NCBI RefSeq assembly: GCF_009797935.1 | Contig: NZ_VOLC01000027.1 | Location: 19,950-83,949, forward strand | DNA length: 64,000 nt | Origin: Lunatibacter salilacus | GTDB taxonomy: Bacteria; Bacteroidota; Bacteroidia; Cytophagales; Cyclobacteriaceae | Direction: 5' to 3' | In this document: one piece after another, positions 23,968 through 32,040 of the stretch | How positions within the stretch are numbered: the first letter of the stretch is position 1 | Layout of the letters: the number at the start of each line of letters is the position of its first letter | Translations under genes and position numbers: made by a program | Notes under the pieces: generated by a model | What the model saw: only the letters and a program-made list of their open reading frames with translations | The model's database searches: none | What the model was told of the DNA's origin: nothing

Positions 23968-26805
23968 ATGACCCAATTAATAGAGAACTTTTCCCCCAGT
24001 CAAAGATATACCAGCAAAGGTGAACCGGAATTAGGAATTGGCATTCTTACCGAAATCGGCAAAGGAAAGGTAAAAATATATTTTCCCAGATCGGATGAAA
24101 CCCGCCTGTACGCTATGGAAAGTGCACCCTTACTTCGGGTTGTCTTTAAACCTGGCCAGACAATAGCGGATACAAAAAAACAGACTTTGCTTATTCAGCG
24201 GGTTGAATTGGAGGATGATTTATACATCTATTACGGCAAAGACAGAAAAGTCTCTGAAGCCGATCTTGGTGATGTGACGGCAACACATGGTGTAGACGAT
24301 AGACTTTTTATGGGAGATGTGGACTCTCCTCAAGCCTTTGCCTTACGCAGGGAAACGCTTCAACATGACTATACACGAAGATTGTCCCCTGTAAGCGGAT
24401 TTGTGGGCGGAAGGATCGACCTTATTCCCCATCAACTATACATTGCGCATGAGGTGAGTTCGCGGTATGCTCCCCGTGTCTTGCTTTCAGATCAGGTTGG
24501 TCTAGGGAAAACCATTGAAGCCTGTTTAATTCTACATCGCATGCTGTTAAGTAGGCGGATTTCGAGAGTACTGATCCTCGTTCCAGAGTCGTTGGTACAT
24601 CAATGGTTTATAGAAGTTATGCGCCGCTTCAACATGTGGTTTAGTATTTTTGACGAAGAACGATGCGCCTCTCTTGATGGCAGTGCTCCTGATGGCAATC
24701 CGTTTTTAGACGATCAACTGATTATTTGCAGTACTCAGTTTTTGGCCAATTCATCGATACGAACCCGCCAAGCACTTGCCGCGGGTTGGGATATGCTCGT
24801 TGTGGACGAAGCACATCATCTGGAATGGTCTGTTGACAAGGTAAGTCCTGAGTATGGCGTGGTGGAGTTATTGAGTAAAGTGGCGAAAGGATTACTGCTC
24901 CTCACCGCTACCCCAGAGCAATTGGGTGAAGAAAGCCATTTTGCACGGCTCCGATTACTTGACCCAAACAGATATGCAAGTTATGATGATTTCATAAAGG
25001 AGCCTTCTGGTCATAAAAACATTGCCACCATTGTTGAAAAGCTGCATGTGGGAAAAAGCTTGCAACCGAAAGATATCACGTTTTTGGAATCCCTTTTTTC
25101 AAAGGAAAGAGTAAAATCGGCAATAACAGGAGGAGATTCAGCCAAGGATAACTTAATCGAAGATCTACTCGATCAGCACGGACCTGGCCGGGTATTATTC
25201 CGAAACACCAGGGCTGCCATGACTGGTTTCCCAAAGCGAAAGCCACATTTGATCCATGTTGACTCAGCCAAAGATCCGGATCTTTGGATTCAACGTCTGA
25301 CTGATGAATTTACCCATGATATGTGGCAGGGGGATAGCTCAATAAAGCAGGATTTTTATTTTCAAGACGACCCTCGGGTACAATGGTTATTAACCACACT
25401 GAAAAAACTATCTCCCGCCAAAGTATTGCTTATCTGCAAGAGCAAAGAAAAGGTGCTGGCTTTGGAAGAAGTTTTAGCCAAGCGTGCCAATCTGAAAGTT
25501 GGCGTTTTCCACGAAGAGCTAACTATCGTTCAGCGTGACAGAAATGCAGCCTGGTTTTCGGAATTAGACGGAGCTCAAATCCTCCTCTGTTCCGAAATAG
25601 GAAGTGAGGGACGAAATTTTCAATTTGCCCATCACCTGGTTTTATTCGACTTGCCGCTTCATCCCGAATTGCTGGAGCAGCGGATAGGACGACTCGACAG
25701 GATTGGTCAGACAGAAGACATACATATTTACATCCCCTACCTTGTCAACAGCCCGCAGCACGTACTTGTAAGGTGGTTTCATGAAGGCTTGAACGCCTTT
25801 GAAGAAAACTTGGAGGGTGGGAATGAATTATCGAAATTATTTAGTGAAAGACTGCTGACTCTATGCAAGTCCCAATCTTTGTCAGAAGTAGGTCCAAAAT
25901 TGGAAGCACTAATTACCGAAACATCCATTTTTAAAAATGAACTTCAGAAGAGGCTTACTGACGGACGTGACCGATTGCTGGAAATGAATTCTTTTCGCCC
26001 GAGGATAGCGGAAAAGCTGGTTGAAGAGATTTTACGAGAAGATGCTGATAATACCCTTGAAACTTATTTCACAAAAGTCTTTCACCATTTTGGAATTGAA
26101 ATGGAAGACCTTTCCTCCCGAACCTATTTTTCGCATCCTGCTTCTGAAGCTACCGAGGTGTTTCCTTCTATTCCGAAGGAAGGTATGGGCATTACCTTTG
26201 ATAGAAAACGAGCTCTAAGCCGGGAGGATATTGGTTTCCTCACTTGGGATCATCCCTTGACCACAAGCTCTATGGATATGGTGTTGAGTTCCGGAACTGG
26301 AAGTTCGAGTTTTGGAGTACTACGTGGAACAAACAGCCCTGGGCTGCTCCTGGAGATACTTTTTGTTCTTGAAACAGCTCAAGGCCAAAACGTTTATGTA
26401 GATCGTTTTCTTCCCAGTACTCCGCTTAGAATTGTGGTAGATCATAGCGGTAAGGATGTGACAGATTTGTGGGCTGTAGAAACCTTTTACAAAAAATTGA
26501 CTCCTGGGAAGATTGATACCCTGCTGGATAATCAAACCTTGATGGACACGGTTCTGCCCAATATGATTGCTGCAGCCACGAAAATTGCTGAACAAAGGAG
26601 TGAAATTGAAATAGTTGATGGACTGCAACGCATGAACCTTACGTTGAATCATGAAATAAACAGGCTAAAAATTTTACAGAAAAAAAACAAAAACATCCGC
26701 ACTGAAGAAATTCAAATCGCTCTTAATGAGCAGCAAACACTGACATCGCTTATCAAAGATGCACGGGTAAGGATGGATGCGATTCAGCTTATTAGAAAAG
26801 AGTGA
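23968..26805 (+). CDS. rapA: RapA-type Swi2/Snf2 RNA polymerase-recycling ATPase
   Basis: 945 residues, close to the usual RapA length (968 in E. coli). N-terminal Tudor-like region: SQRYTSKGEPELGIGILTEI and RSDETRLYAMESAPLLRVVF. Helicase: DQVGLGKT (175-182), VPESLVHQWF, motif II VVDEAHH (about 277), and motifs V-VI SEIGSEGRNFQFAHHLVLFD followed by LEQRIGRLDRIGQ. Known RapA frees RNA polymerase from stalled post-termination complexes using ATP. The resemblance to the gammaproteobacterial protein runs the full length. RapA is not usual in Bacteroidota, and the gene sits inside a region of broken toxin modules, so transfer is likely. Confidence 0.9.
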   Translation: MTQLIENFSPSQRYTSKGEPELGIGILTEIGKGKVKIYFPRSDETRLYAMESAPLLRVVFKPGQTIADTKKQTLLIQRVELEDDLYIYYGKDRKVSEADLGDVTATHGVDDRLFMGDVDSPQAFALRRETLQHDYTRRLSPVSGFVGGRIDLIPHQLYIAHEVSSRYAPRVLLSDQVGLGKTIEACLILHRMLLSRRISRVLILVPESLVHQWFIEVMRRFNMWFSIFDEERCASLDGSAPDGNPFLDDQLIICSTQFLANSSIRTRQALAAGWDMLVVDEAHHLEWSVDKVSPEYGVVELLSKVAKGLLLLTATPEQLGEESHFARLRLLDPNRYASYDDFIKEPSGHKNIATIVEKLHVGKSLQPKDITFLESLFSKERVKSAITGGDSAKDNLIEDLLDQHGPGRVLFRNTRAAMTGFPKRKPHLIHVDSAKDPDLWIQRLTDEFTHDMWQGDSSIKQDFYFQDDPRVQWLLTTLKKLSPAKVLLICKSKEKVLALEEVLAKRANLKVGVFHEELTIVQRDRNAAWFSELDGAQILLCSEIGSEGRNFQFAHHLVLFDLPLHPELLEQRIGRLDRIGQTEDIHIYIPYLVNSPQHVLVRWFHEGLNAFEENLEGGNELSKLFSERLLTLCKSQSLSEVGPKLEALITETSIFKNELQKRLTDGRDRLLEMNSFRPRIAEKLVEEILREDADNTLETYFTKVFHHFGIEMEDLSSRTYFSHPASEATEVFPSIPKEGMGITFDRKRALSREDIGFLTWDHPLTTSSMDMVLSSGTGSSSFGVLRGTNSPGLLLEILFVLETAQGQNVYVDRFLPSTPLRIVVDHSGKDVTDLWAVETFYKKLTPGKIDTLLDNQTLMDTVLPNMIAAATKIAEQRSEIEIVDGLQRMNLTLNHEINRLKILQKKNKNIRTEEIQIALNEQQTLTSLIKDARVRMDAIQLIRKE

Positions 26806-26902
26806 TTTATTGGCAATTGTTGAGAGCCTTCGAAAAGTGGACATTCATGAATACCAGTTAGAGACAATTGGTTTTCCCTTACTTCTATAGGAGCCGACAT
26901 GC

Positions 26903-26930
26903 GAGGGGTGAGCGTACCCGAACCCCCTCG
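26903..26930 (-). repeat. REP-like palindrome family, copy 3 (reverse orientation)
   Basis: GAGGGGTGAGCGTACCCGAA then CCCCCTCG is the reverse complement of the GGGGTTCGG-CTCACCCC element. The rest of 26806-27114 has no gene. Confidence 0.8.
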
Positions 26931-27114
26931 AATTTCGACATTGTTCCTCTCTCGAACTACTAATCTACTTTCATTTTTATTTGCAATACACCGGGAACTT
27001 GACGAAGAAATTAGATGGCAAATAATCAACAACATTTTTAATTAGTTGAACAAATGATTAAATTTCCCTGCTTGAAATGTTTTTCGATTAATAGGGATTT
27101 AAGCGGGAGAAAAA

Positions 27115-27417
27115 ACGCCAAAACTCTATGAATATCTTGGGATCATTATCTTTTTTTATGCTAATGAACATGAACCGATACATAGACATGCCAGGAGAGG
27201 AGAATATGAAAGTAAAGCCGAAATCATTTTAATGAATGGAAAGGTAGAGGAAATTGTTGTCTCCAATGTGGGAGGAAAGGATCCGTTGAAAGGAAATGAA
27301 GTGAAGAATTTGAAAACCTTTCTTAAGTTTTATGCAGATGCGATTGTACAGAAGTGGATTGATTATTTTGTTTATCACAGAGATGTGAATTTTGAACGAA
27401 TTATCAAAAAACTGTAG
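27115..27417 (+). CDS. DUF4160 family protein with ACG at the normal start position
   Basis: Translation from 27115 gives (ACG)PKLYEYLGIIIFFYANEHEP then HRHARRGEYESKAEI and a C-terminus VQKWIDYFVYHRDVNFERII. That is a complete DUF4160 protein of about 100 residues, whose usual opening is MPKxYEY. The codon before Pro is ACG, one transition from ATG, with an in-frame TAA not far upstream and no other ATG until 27232. The 27232 ATG would drop the conserved FFYANEHEPIH segment. Either ACG initiates, or the gene is silenced. It precedes DUF2442 by 3 bases, as in toxin-antitoxin-like DUF4160/DUF2442 pairs. Confidence 0.7.
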   Translation, partial: TPKLYEYLGIIIFFYANEHEPIHRHARRGEYESKAEIILMNGKVEEIVVSNVGGKDPLKGNEVKNLKTFLKFYADAIVQKWIDYFVYHRDVNFERIIKKL

Positions 27418-27420
27418 CCT

Positions 27421-27732
27421 ATGAGGATTATAGAAAAATATACTAACCAGCCTAGACAAGAGAACTTGTTCATTACAGAAGCCAATTTTATCGGTGATTT
27501 TGCTATTTGGGTAACCTTTAATAACGGGCAAAGCAAATTGGTCGATTTCAAGCCATTTCTTGAGAAAGCTAAACATCCAGCCCTACGAAAGTATTTGGAA
27601 GAAGTTCAATTTAAGAACTTTCAAATAAAAAACGGGAATTTGGATTGGAATGACTTTGACATGTGTTTTCCAATCAGTGATATTTTTCGAAACGCTATTT
27701 TGAAAGAAGAGAAAAAGGCCTGCAACAGCTAG
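27421..27732 (+). CDS. DUF2442 domain protein
   Basis: 103 residues; the region NFIGDFAIWVTFNNGQSKLV then DFKPFLEKAKHPALRKYL and GNLDWNDFDMCF matches DUF2442, which pairs with DUF4160 in suspected toxin-antitoxin or regulatory modules. It is 3 bases downstream of the DUF4160 stop, so translation of this gene may depend on read-through from the first. Function is unknown. Confidence 0.75.
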   Translation: MRIIEKYTNQPRQENLFITEANFIGDFAIWVTFNNGQSKLVDFKPFLEKAKHPALRKYLEEVQFKNFQIKNGNLDWNDFDMCFPISDIFRNAILKEEKKACNS

Positions 27733-27871
27733 ATTATTTATGTATTGGGAGGATTGAAATGTCAAATGTTAATACCGACCAAAAAATTTGAAAATGGCAG
27801 TCCTGAGAAATAATAAACTGATAATCTACAACTTAGGTGGATTGAAAGAAAGCATTTAAAAATTCAACAAT

Positions 27872-28738
27872 ATGAAGTCAGAGGAGATTAGAGATTTATT
27901 TTCCCAATTTGAAGCAGCCGCATCAGAGGTGGAAGGTGTTGAGTGTTGGAGTGCAAGAGAGTTACAAAATTTGTTAGGATATAGCAAATGGGAGAATTTT
28001 GAGAAAGTTATCCAAAAAGCGAAGGATGCATGTAGGAATGCCGGGGAATTAAACGAAAACCATTTTCCTGACATCAAGAAAATGGTCGAGATTGGTTCAA
28101 AAACTGAAAGACCCGTGGACGACATTGCTCTAACAAGGTACGCATGTTATCTTATTGCTCAAAACGGAGATAGCAGAAAAGAAGAAATTGCCTTTGCGCA
28201 AAACTATTTTGCCGTACAAACGCGAAGAGCTGAGTTAGTTGAACAGAGGATTCTAGAATTTGAACGAGTAAGAGCTCGTGAGAAATTAAGTCAAACGGAG
28301 AGGCAACTCTCGGGAATACTTTATGAGCGCGGTGTTGATAACCAAGGATTTGAAATCATTAGAAGCAAAGGCGACCAAGCATTATTTAAATTAAACACTC
28401 AAATGCTCAAACGTAAAATGGGCGTACCAGTGAGCAGGCCAGTTGCTGACTTTCTTCCTACAATTAGTATAAAAGCTAAAGATTTGGCAGCGGAAATGAC
28501 AGGATTGAATGTGCAAAGTAAAGATTTGATAGGACAAACAAAAATTGAAAAAGAACATGTTGACAATAATTTTGCTGTAAGAAAAATGCTAACGCAAAGA
28601 GGAATTGTACCTGAAAACCTGCCGCCCTCAGAAGATGTAAAGAAATTGCAGCGAAAGCTTGAAGGAGATGAAATCGAGCATGACGCAGGCGACGCACGGA
28701 GGGATGATTATAATTGCGAGATTCCATGTGGCCATTAA
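27872..28738 (+). CDS. dinD: DinD-family DNA-damage-inducible protein with a repeat-derived tail
   Basis: 288 residues (E. coli DinD is about 274). Conserved BRO-N-like region ECWSARELQNLLGYSKWENF, ALTRYACYLIAQNGDSRKEE, then ELVEQRILEFERVRAREKLS and a C-terminal part ending KKLQRKLEGDE. DinD of E. coli is SOS-induced and inhibits RecA filament activity. The last 20 residues (from about IEHDAGDARRDDYNCEIPCG) are encoded by a dispersed repeat also seen between the first susC and susD, so the true C-terminus was replaced. No LexA box could be confirmed. Confidence 0.85.
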   Translation: MKSEEIRDLFSQFEAAASEVEGVECWSARELQNLLGYSKWENFEKVIQKAKDACRNAGELNENHFPDIKKMVEIGSKTERPVDDIALTRYACYLIAQNGDSRKEEIAFAQNYFAVQTRRAELVEQRILEFERVRAREKLSQTERQLSGILYERGVDNQGFEIIRSKGDQALFKLNTQMLKRKMGVPVSRPVADFLPTISIKAKDLAAEMTGLNVQSKDLIGQTKIEKEHVDNNFAVRKMLTQRGIVPENLPPSEDVKKLQRKLEGDEIEHDAGDARRDDYNCEIPCGH

Positions 28739-28757
28739 AAAACAATTATAAACACAT
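28681..28757 (+). repeat. Dispersed ~75-bp repeat, copy 2 (in dinD 3' end)
   Basis: The segment from GACGCAGGC through GGAGGGATGATTAT, ATTGCGAGATTC and AAAAAACAATTATAAACA matches 17108-17183. An ATG with four more codons follows at 28756. That is the place the SusD start holds in copy 1, so this looks like a scrap of a susC-susD junction. Confidence 0.8.
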
Positions 28758-28872
28758 GAAAAAAAGCTCTTAAAAGGTACTAAAAGGAAAAACTAATTAA
28801 AAGAGAGGTATTTTAAAATTTACCTTTCATTCCTTTCAAAATTGTATCCTTACAAAAATTGTCACATAATTA

Positions 28873-30411
28873 ATGGCCTCCTTTCGTATCTGTATCCCCT
28901 TCGCCTTTCTTGTATTCCAATTTTCAATAGCGGTTCAAGCCCAAAATGAGCCATTGCTGAAAGGGAAAATCCTGGCGGAAAGTTACTGCAGCACCTGTCA
29001 TTCCTATGCCCCTCCATCCCTTTTACCAAAAGAGATTTGGAAAAATAAAGTTCTCCCACAAATGGCCGCACTTATGGGCTTTAAGGAAGTTCAGGATAGT
29101 CTGCGGGTTTGGGACAATAAGTCGGATGAGGAAATTGCAATTATTAAAAGACTCGGTGTATATCCCCCGACAAAACAAATTAGTGTCGCCGATTTTCAGG
29201 CTATCATGGATTATTTTGATGCCGAAGCACCGACCGTTTTGCCGCCACAAAAGTCAAAGGATATCCCGGAAGTACTGCAGAACTTTACAGCAAAGACACT
29301 TTTCATAGACGGAATCAAAAGTCCAAAATCAAGCCTAGTGGCAATTAATGAGGAAAGGGGGGAAGTCTTTATTTCAGACGCCAGCACCAATCAACTCTAT
29401 GTAAAAGTCCAAAGCGATGAATTGTTTACGCTTCCCGATATCTCAAGCCCGGCTGTACAATTTATCAAAAAGGCTCCCAATGTTTATAATTTCCTCACCA
29501 TCGGTTCTATCGCTCCCAGCGATCTTTCGCAAGGTGCTCTTTATGAAATGGATCTGAATCTCAATGCATGGAATCAGGTTCTGGATCGATTATCGAGACC
29601 TGTTTACGGGATTTGGGAGGATATTGAAAAGGATGGAAAGTCCGATTTTATAGTATGTAACTATGGCCATAATGGAGGGAATATTTCCATTTATATGGAT
29701 GGTAATCTATCATCAAAACCGATCCAACTGGGTGGCTCCGGTGCTAGGAGGGTTGAAGTTCAGGATTTGAATAATGATGGAAAACTGGATATAGTGGCAC
29801 TCTTTTGCCAAGGAAACGAGCGTCTATCCGTTTTTTATAATAAGGGGAATGGTCAATTTGATTTTGAGAAAGTGTTGCTACAGTTTCCTCCTGTAATGGG
29901 TTCAAGTTATTTTGAACTGCATGACTTGAATGGCAACGGGAATTTGGATCTGCTAATTAGTAACGGGGATAATTGGGATTATTCATCCGTCCCCAAGCCC
30001 TATCATGGGTTCCGCATCTATGAAAATAAAGGTGATGGCAATTTCGAAGAAGCGTGGTTCTACCCCCAATACGGAGCGGCAAAAGCAATGGCACTTGATT
30101 TTGATGGGGATGGAGATTTGGACTTGGCCACGATCGCATTTTACGATGATTTGGAAGATCCTAAGCAGCAGTTTATTCTTTTTGAAAATTTTGGGAATAT
30201 GACGTTCAAACCGAAAATCGTTCCGGAGGCAGCTTTGGGAAAATGGCTGACCATGGATGTGGGAGATATTGATGGTGACGGGGACATAGACATAGTCTTG
30301 GGTGCCTATGTGCATAATGCATTGGAGTATAGTAAACTGCTTATTCGAGGCATCAACGAAATTCCCAGTATCTTGATTTTGGAAAATAATAATATGGATA
30401 GAAAAAAGTAA
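28873..30411 (+). CDS. Secreted FG-GAP/VCBS repeat protein with N-terminal CxxCH heme site
   Basis: 512 residues. Signal peptide (to about residue 23, FSIAVQAQ), one c-type heme motif CSTCH at residues 39-43, with conserved-looking Met at MAALMGF as a possible sixth ligand. Then follow propeller blades with calcium-type FG-GAP/VCBS motifs (DLNNDGKLDIVAL, DLNGNGNLDLLIS, DFDGDGDLDLATI, DIDGDGDIDIVLG). Such heme-plus-propeller proteins are common in Bacteroidota, sometimes called cytochrome c domain VCBS proteins; they act outside the cytoplasm and their electron partner is unknown. ATG start has a short AT-rich leader. Confidence 0.8.
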   Translation: MASFRICIPFAFLVFQFSIAVQAQNEPLLKGKILAESYCSTCHSYAPPSLLPKEIWKNKVLPQMAALMGFKEVQDSLRVWDNKSDEEIAIIKRLGVYPPTKQISVADFQAIMDYFDAEAPTVLPPQKSKDIPEVLQNFTAKTLFIDGIKSPKSSLVAINEERGEVFISDASTNQLYVKVQSDELFTLPDISSPAVQFIKKAPNVYNFLTIGSIAPSDLSQGALYEMDLNLNAWNQVLDRLSRPVYGIWEDIEKDGKSDFIVCNYGHNGGNISIYMDGNLSSKPIQLGGSGARRVEVQDLNNDGKLDIVALFCQGNERLSVFYNKGNGQFDFEKVLLQFPPVMGSSYFELHDLNGNGNLDLLISNGDNWDYSSVPKPYHGFRIYENKGDGNFEEAWFYPQYGAAKAMALDFDGDGDLDLATIAFYDDLEDPKQQFILFENFGNMTFKPKIVPEAALGKWLTMDVGDIDGDGDIDIVLGAYVHNALEYSKLLIRGINEIPSILILENNNMDRKK

Positions 30412-30485
30412 TTGGTCCCAACGCAAAGCGATTGCTCTGTAGCCGAAACCAATTACAATACTATTACTACCGCCCGCAACCGCTG

Positions 30486-30533
30486 TTCGACATTTGCAAT
30501 GTCGAAAAACAGATAACTGGGATTTGCAATCCT
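30486..30533. repeat. Pair of TTTGCAAT hairpins (REP-like)
   Basis: TTCGACATT-TGC-AATGTCGAA (30486-30506) is a perfect 9-bp stem, and GGATT-TGC-AATCC follows at 30520-30532. Both share the loop core TTTGCAAT. They lie between two convergent genes. Such paired elements are typical of REP sequences spread by RAYT transposases, but none is visible here. Confidence 0.7.
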
Positions 30534-30684
30534 AAACGGATTTTCTAGGTTTTAATGGAAATTCAAAATCCTTTTATTTCTCTTCCAAATAGCAAATTGC
30601 GAGGAGCTTTAGTTACGGTATACTGCAACCTACATAGATATGATAATGTTATTGGGTTTTGCTCAATACTTTCTAAGCAAAGAT

Positions 30685-31353
30685 CTAGAAATGAAAAGCA
30701 AAACGGAGTGCTCTTATAGGAATTAAAGATAGGCTAAAACTTTGGGTGGTTCTTTTGTCTTCTTCGGTTCGCCCCTGGTTTTTGGAGTAGTTATTTTGGT
30801 AATTTTGATTAAACCCAGCGGAAACCCCTGATTCAGCCGAAATTGAAAAGTTTCTTGAAAAATGGTGCTTCATGCCTATAAAGCCTATGGATGAAAAATT
30901 GAAGTTATTGTTGTCTTGTATATTTACCGACCCCGAACTTTCAAAATTCTGCTCATTTCTTGATTCTGAAAATCCAAAACCCAGGTCAACGCCATAATAT
31001 CCCATATTTCTGGGCGTGAAGTTCTTTTGCCATTCTTTTCCAACTGTTAACCCAATACCATTGCTTCGGGTATTTATTAAATTTATTTGAGCGACATCTG
31101 ATTCTGTGGTTTGGAATTGGCTGTTTAAATGAAGCCCAAATCTTAATGCTGCGTCTTTATCATTTTTGGTTTTGTAATGCTTTCTATAGAGTAATGAAGC
31201 GGGGTAATGTCCATTGATGATGGGTAAAATATCGAGGGAAAATTCATGCTGGGTTTCAGCGTAATCATAAAGAGGTTTTTCAGAGGATTCCTGCGCAAAA
31301 GATTGGTTAAGGACCGCTGAAAGCAGAAAAAGGAAAATGGACAATTTCTTCAT
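30685..31353 (-). CDS. Outer-membrane beta-barrel-like hypothetical protein
   Basis: 222 residues with a signal peptide (to about residue 20, LNQSFAQE) and alternating aromatic and small residues that suggest beta strands (AALRFGLHLNSQF, GYYGVDLGFGFSE, HFSRNFSISAESGVSAGF). It ends in the aromatic residue F after RFAFHF, as outer membrane barrels do. No specific family is recognised. Probably an outer-membrane porin-like or structural protein. Confidence 0.55.
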   Translation of the reverse strand: MKKLSIFLFLLSAVLNQSFAQESSEKPLYDYAETQHEFSLDILPIINGHYPASLLYRKHYKTKNDKDAALRFGLHLNSQFQTTESDVAQINLINTRSNGIGLTVGKEWQKNFTPRNMGYYGVDLGFGFSESRNEQNFESSGSVNIQDNNNFNFSSIGFIGMKHHFSRNFSISAESGVSAGFNQNYQNNYSKNQGRTEEDKRTTQSFSLSLIPIRALRFAFHF

Positions 31354-31769
31354 AAAGAATTTGATTTAGTGTGAATAATTAATCTAACAACGTAGGTATG
31401 ATTTTTTAGTTTTTAAATTTTAGTTGAAAATATTTAACCGATTGTTAACCATTGGGTTAAATTTTCTCCATAGGTAAATGAGGGCCTTTCGGAGGCTGAA
31501 AAGCATTGAAGCTATGGTAAGCTTGAGATTATTGGGATCTTCTTTGGTGTTGAATTGACTACGTAAAACTATCTGCTTTAGGAATTTTCTCAAAATCGCA
31601 TTAGTTTTAAAAATAAGAGAAATTTATTTTATGCGAATACTACAAAGCCCCTTGGGAACGAACCGAACAAGCCAAAATTCCATTGGTAACCAATGGATTT
31701 AAATAAGCCTTTTTCAATTGTTGGGAAAACAGCGATGATAATAATTTATGTAACTTTAAGAAAAAAATC
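31354..31769. other. Intergenic region with a palindrome
   Basis: No gene. At 31676-31700 AATTCCATTGG-TAA-CCAATGGATTT forms an almost perfect 11-bp-arm palindrome. TTAACC/GGTTAA runs lie near 31436-31458. A signal upstream of the beta-barrel gene on the minus strand is not clear. Confidence 0.5.
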
Positions 31770-31997
31770 ATGGGAAACGAAGCAATAAAATTGGAACTTA
31801 TAGAGTGGGTTACGCAGCTGGAAGACAAGGATATATTGTCATATTTAAAAGTTGTAAAAGACTCAAAGGCAATAAATAAAGATTGGTGGGAGTTCTTATC
31901 AGAATCTCAGAAGGCGGGAATTGAAAGGGGAATGGATGATGTAACAAACGGACGTACCGTTTCTCATGCTGATATGAAAGATAAATATGGCTTATGA
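31770..31997 (+). CDS. Antitoxin of RelE-type module
   Basis: 75 residues, MGNEAIKLELIEWVTQLEDK ... TVSHADMKDKYGL, a common Bacteroidota antitoxin of RelE/ParE modules: the N-terminal LIEWVTQLEDKDIL helix followed by GIERGMDDVTNGRTVSHADM. Its stop overlaps the RelE start codon region (31987). The toxin itself ends after 17 codons. Confidence 0.8.
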   Translation: MGNEAIKLELIEWVTQLEDKDILSYLKVVKDSKAINKDWWEFLSESQKAGIERGMDDVTNGRTVSHADMKDKYGL

Positions 31998-32040
31998 ATT
32001 GAGATGGTCGGATGAATCGGTCAAAAATCACTTTCAATGA
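31987..32040 (+). pseudogene. RelE/ParE toxin remnant, 17 codons
   Basis: ATG at 31987 starts MAYELRWSDESVKNHFQ and then stops with TGA at 32038-32040. The opening residues are those of Bacteroidota RelE/ParE toxins, which are about 95-100 residues; over 75 residues are missing. The stop codon overlaps the ATG of the MFS gene at 32037, so a deletion joined the toxin start to the transporter gene and left translational coupling to it. Confidence 0.85.
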
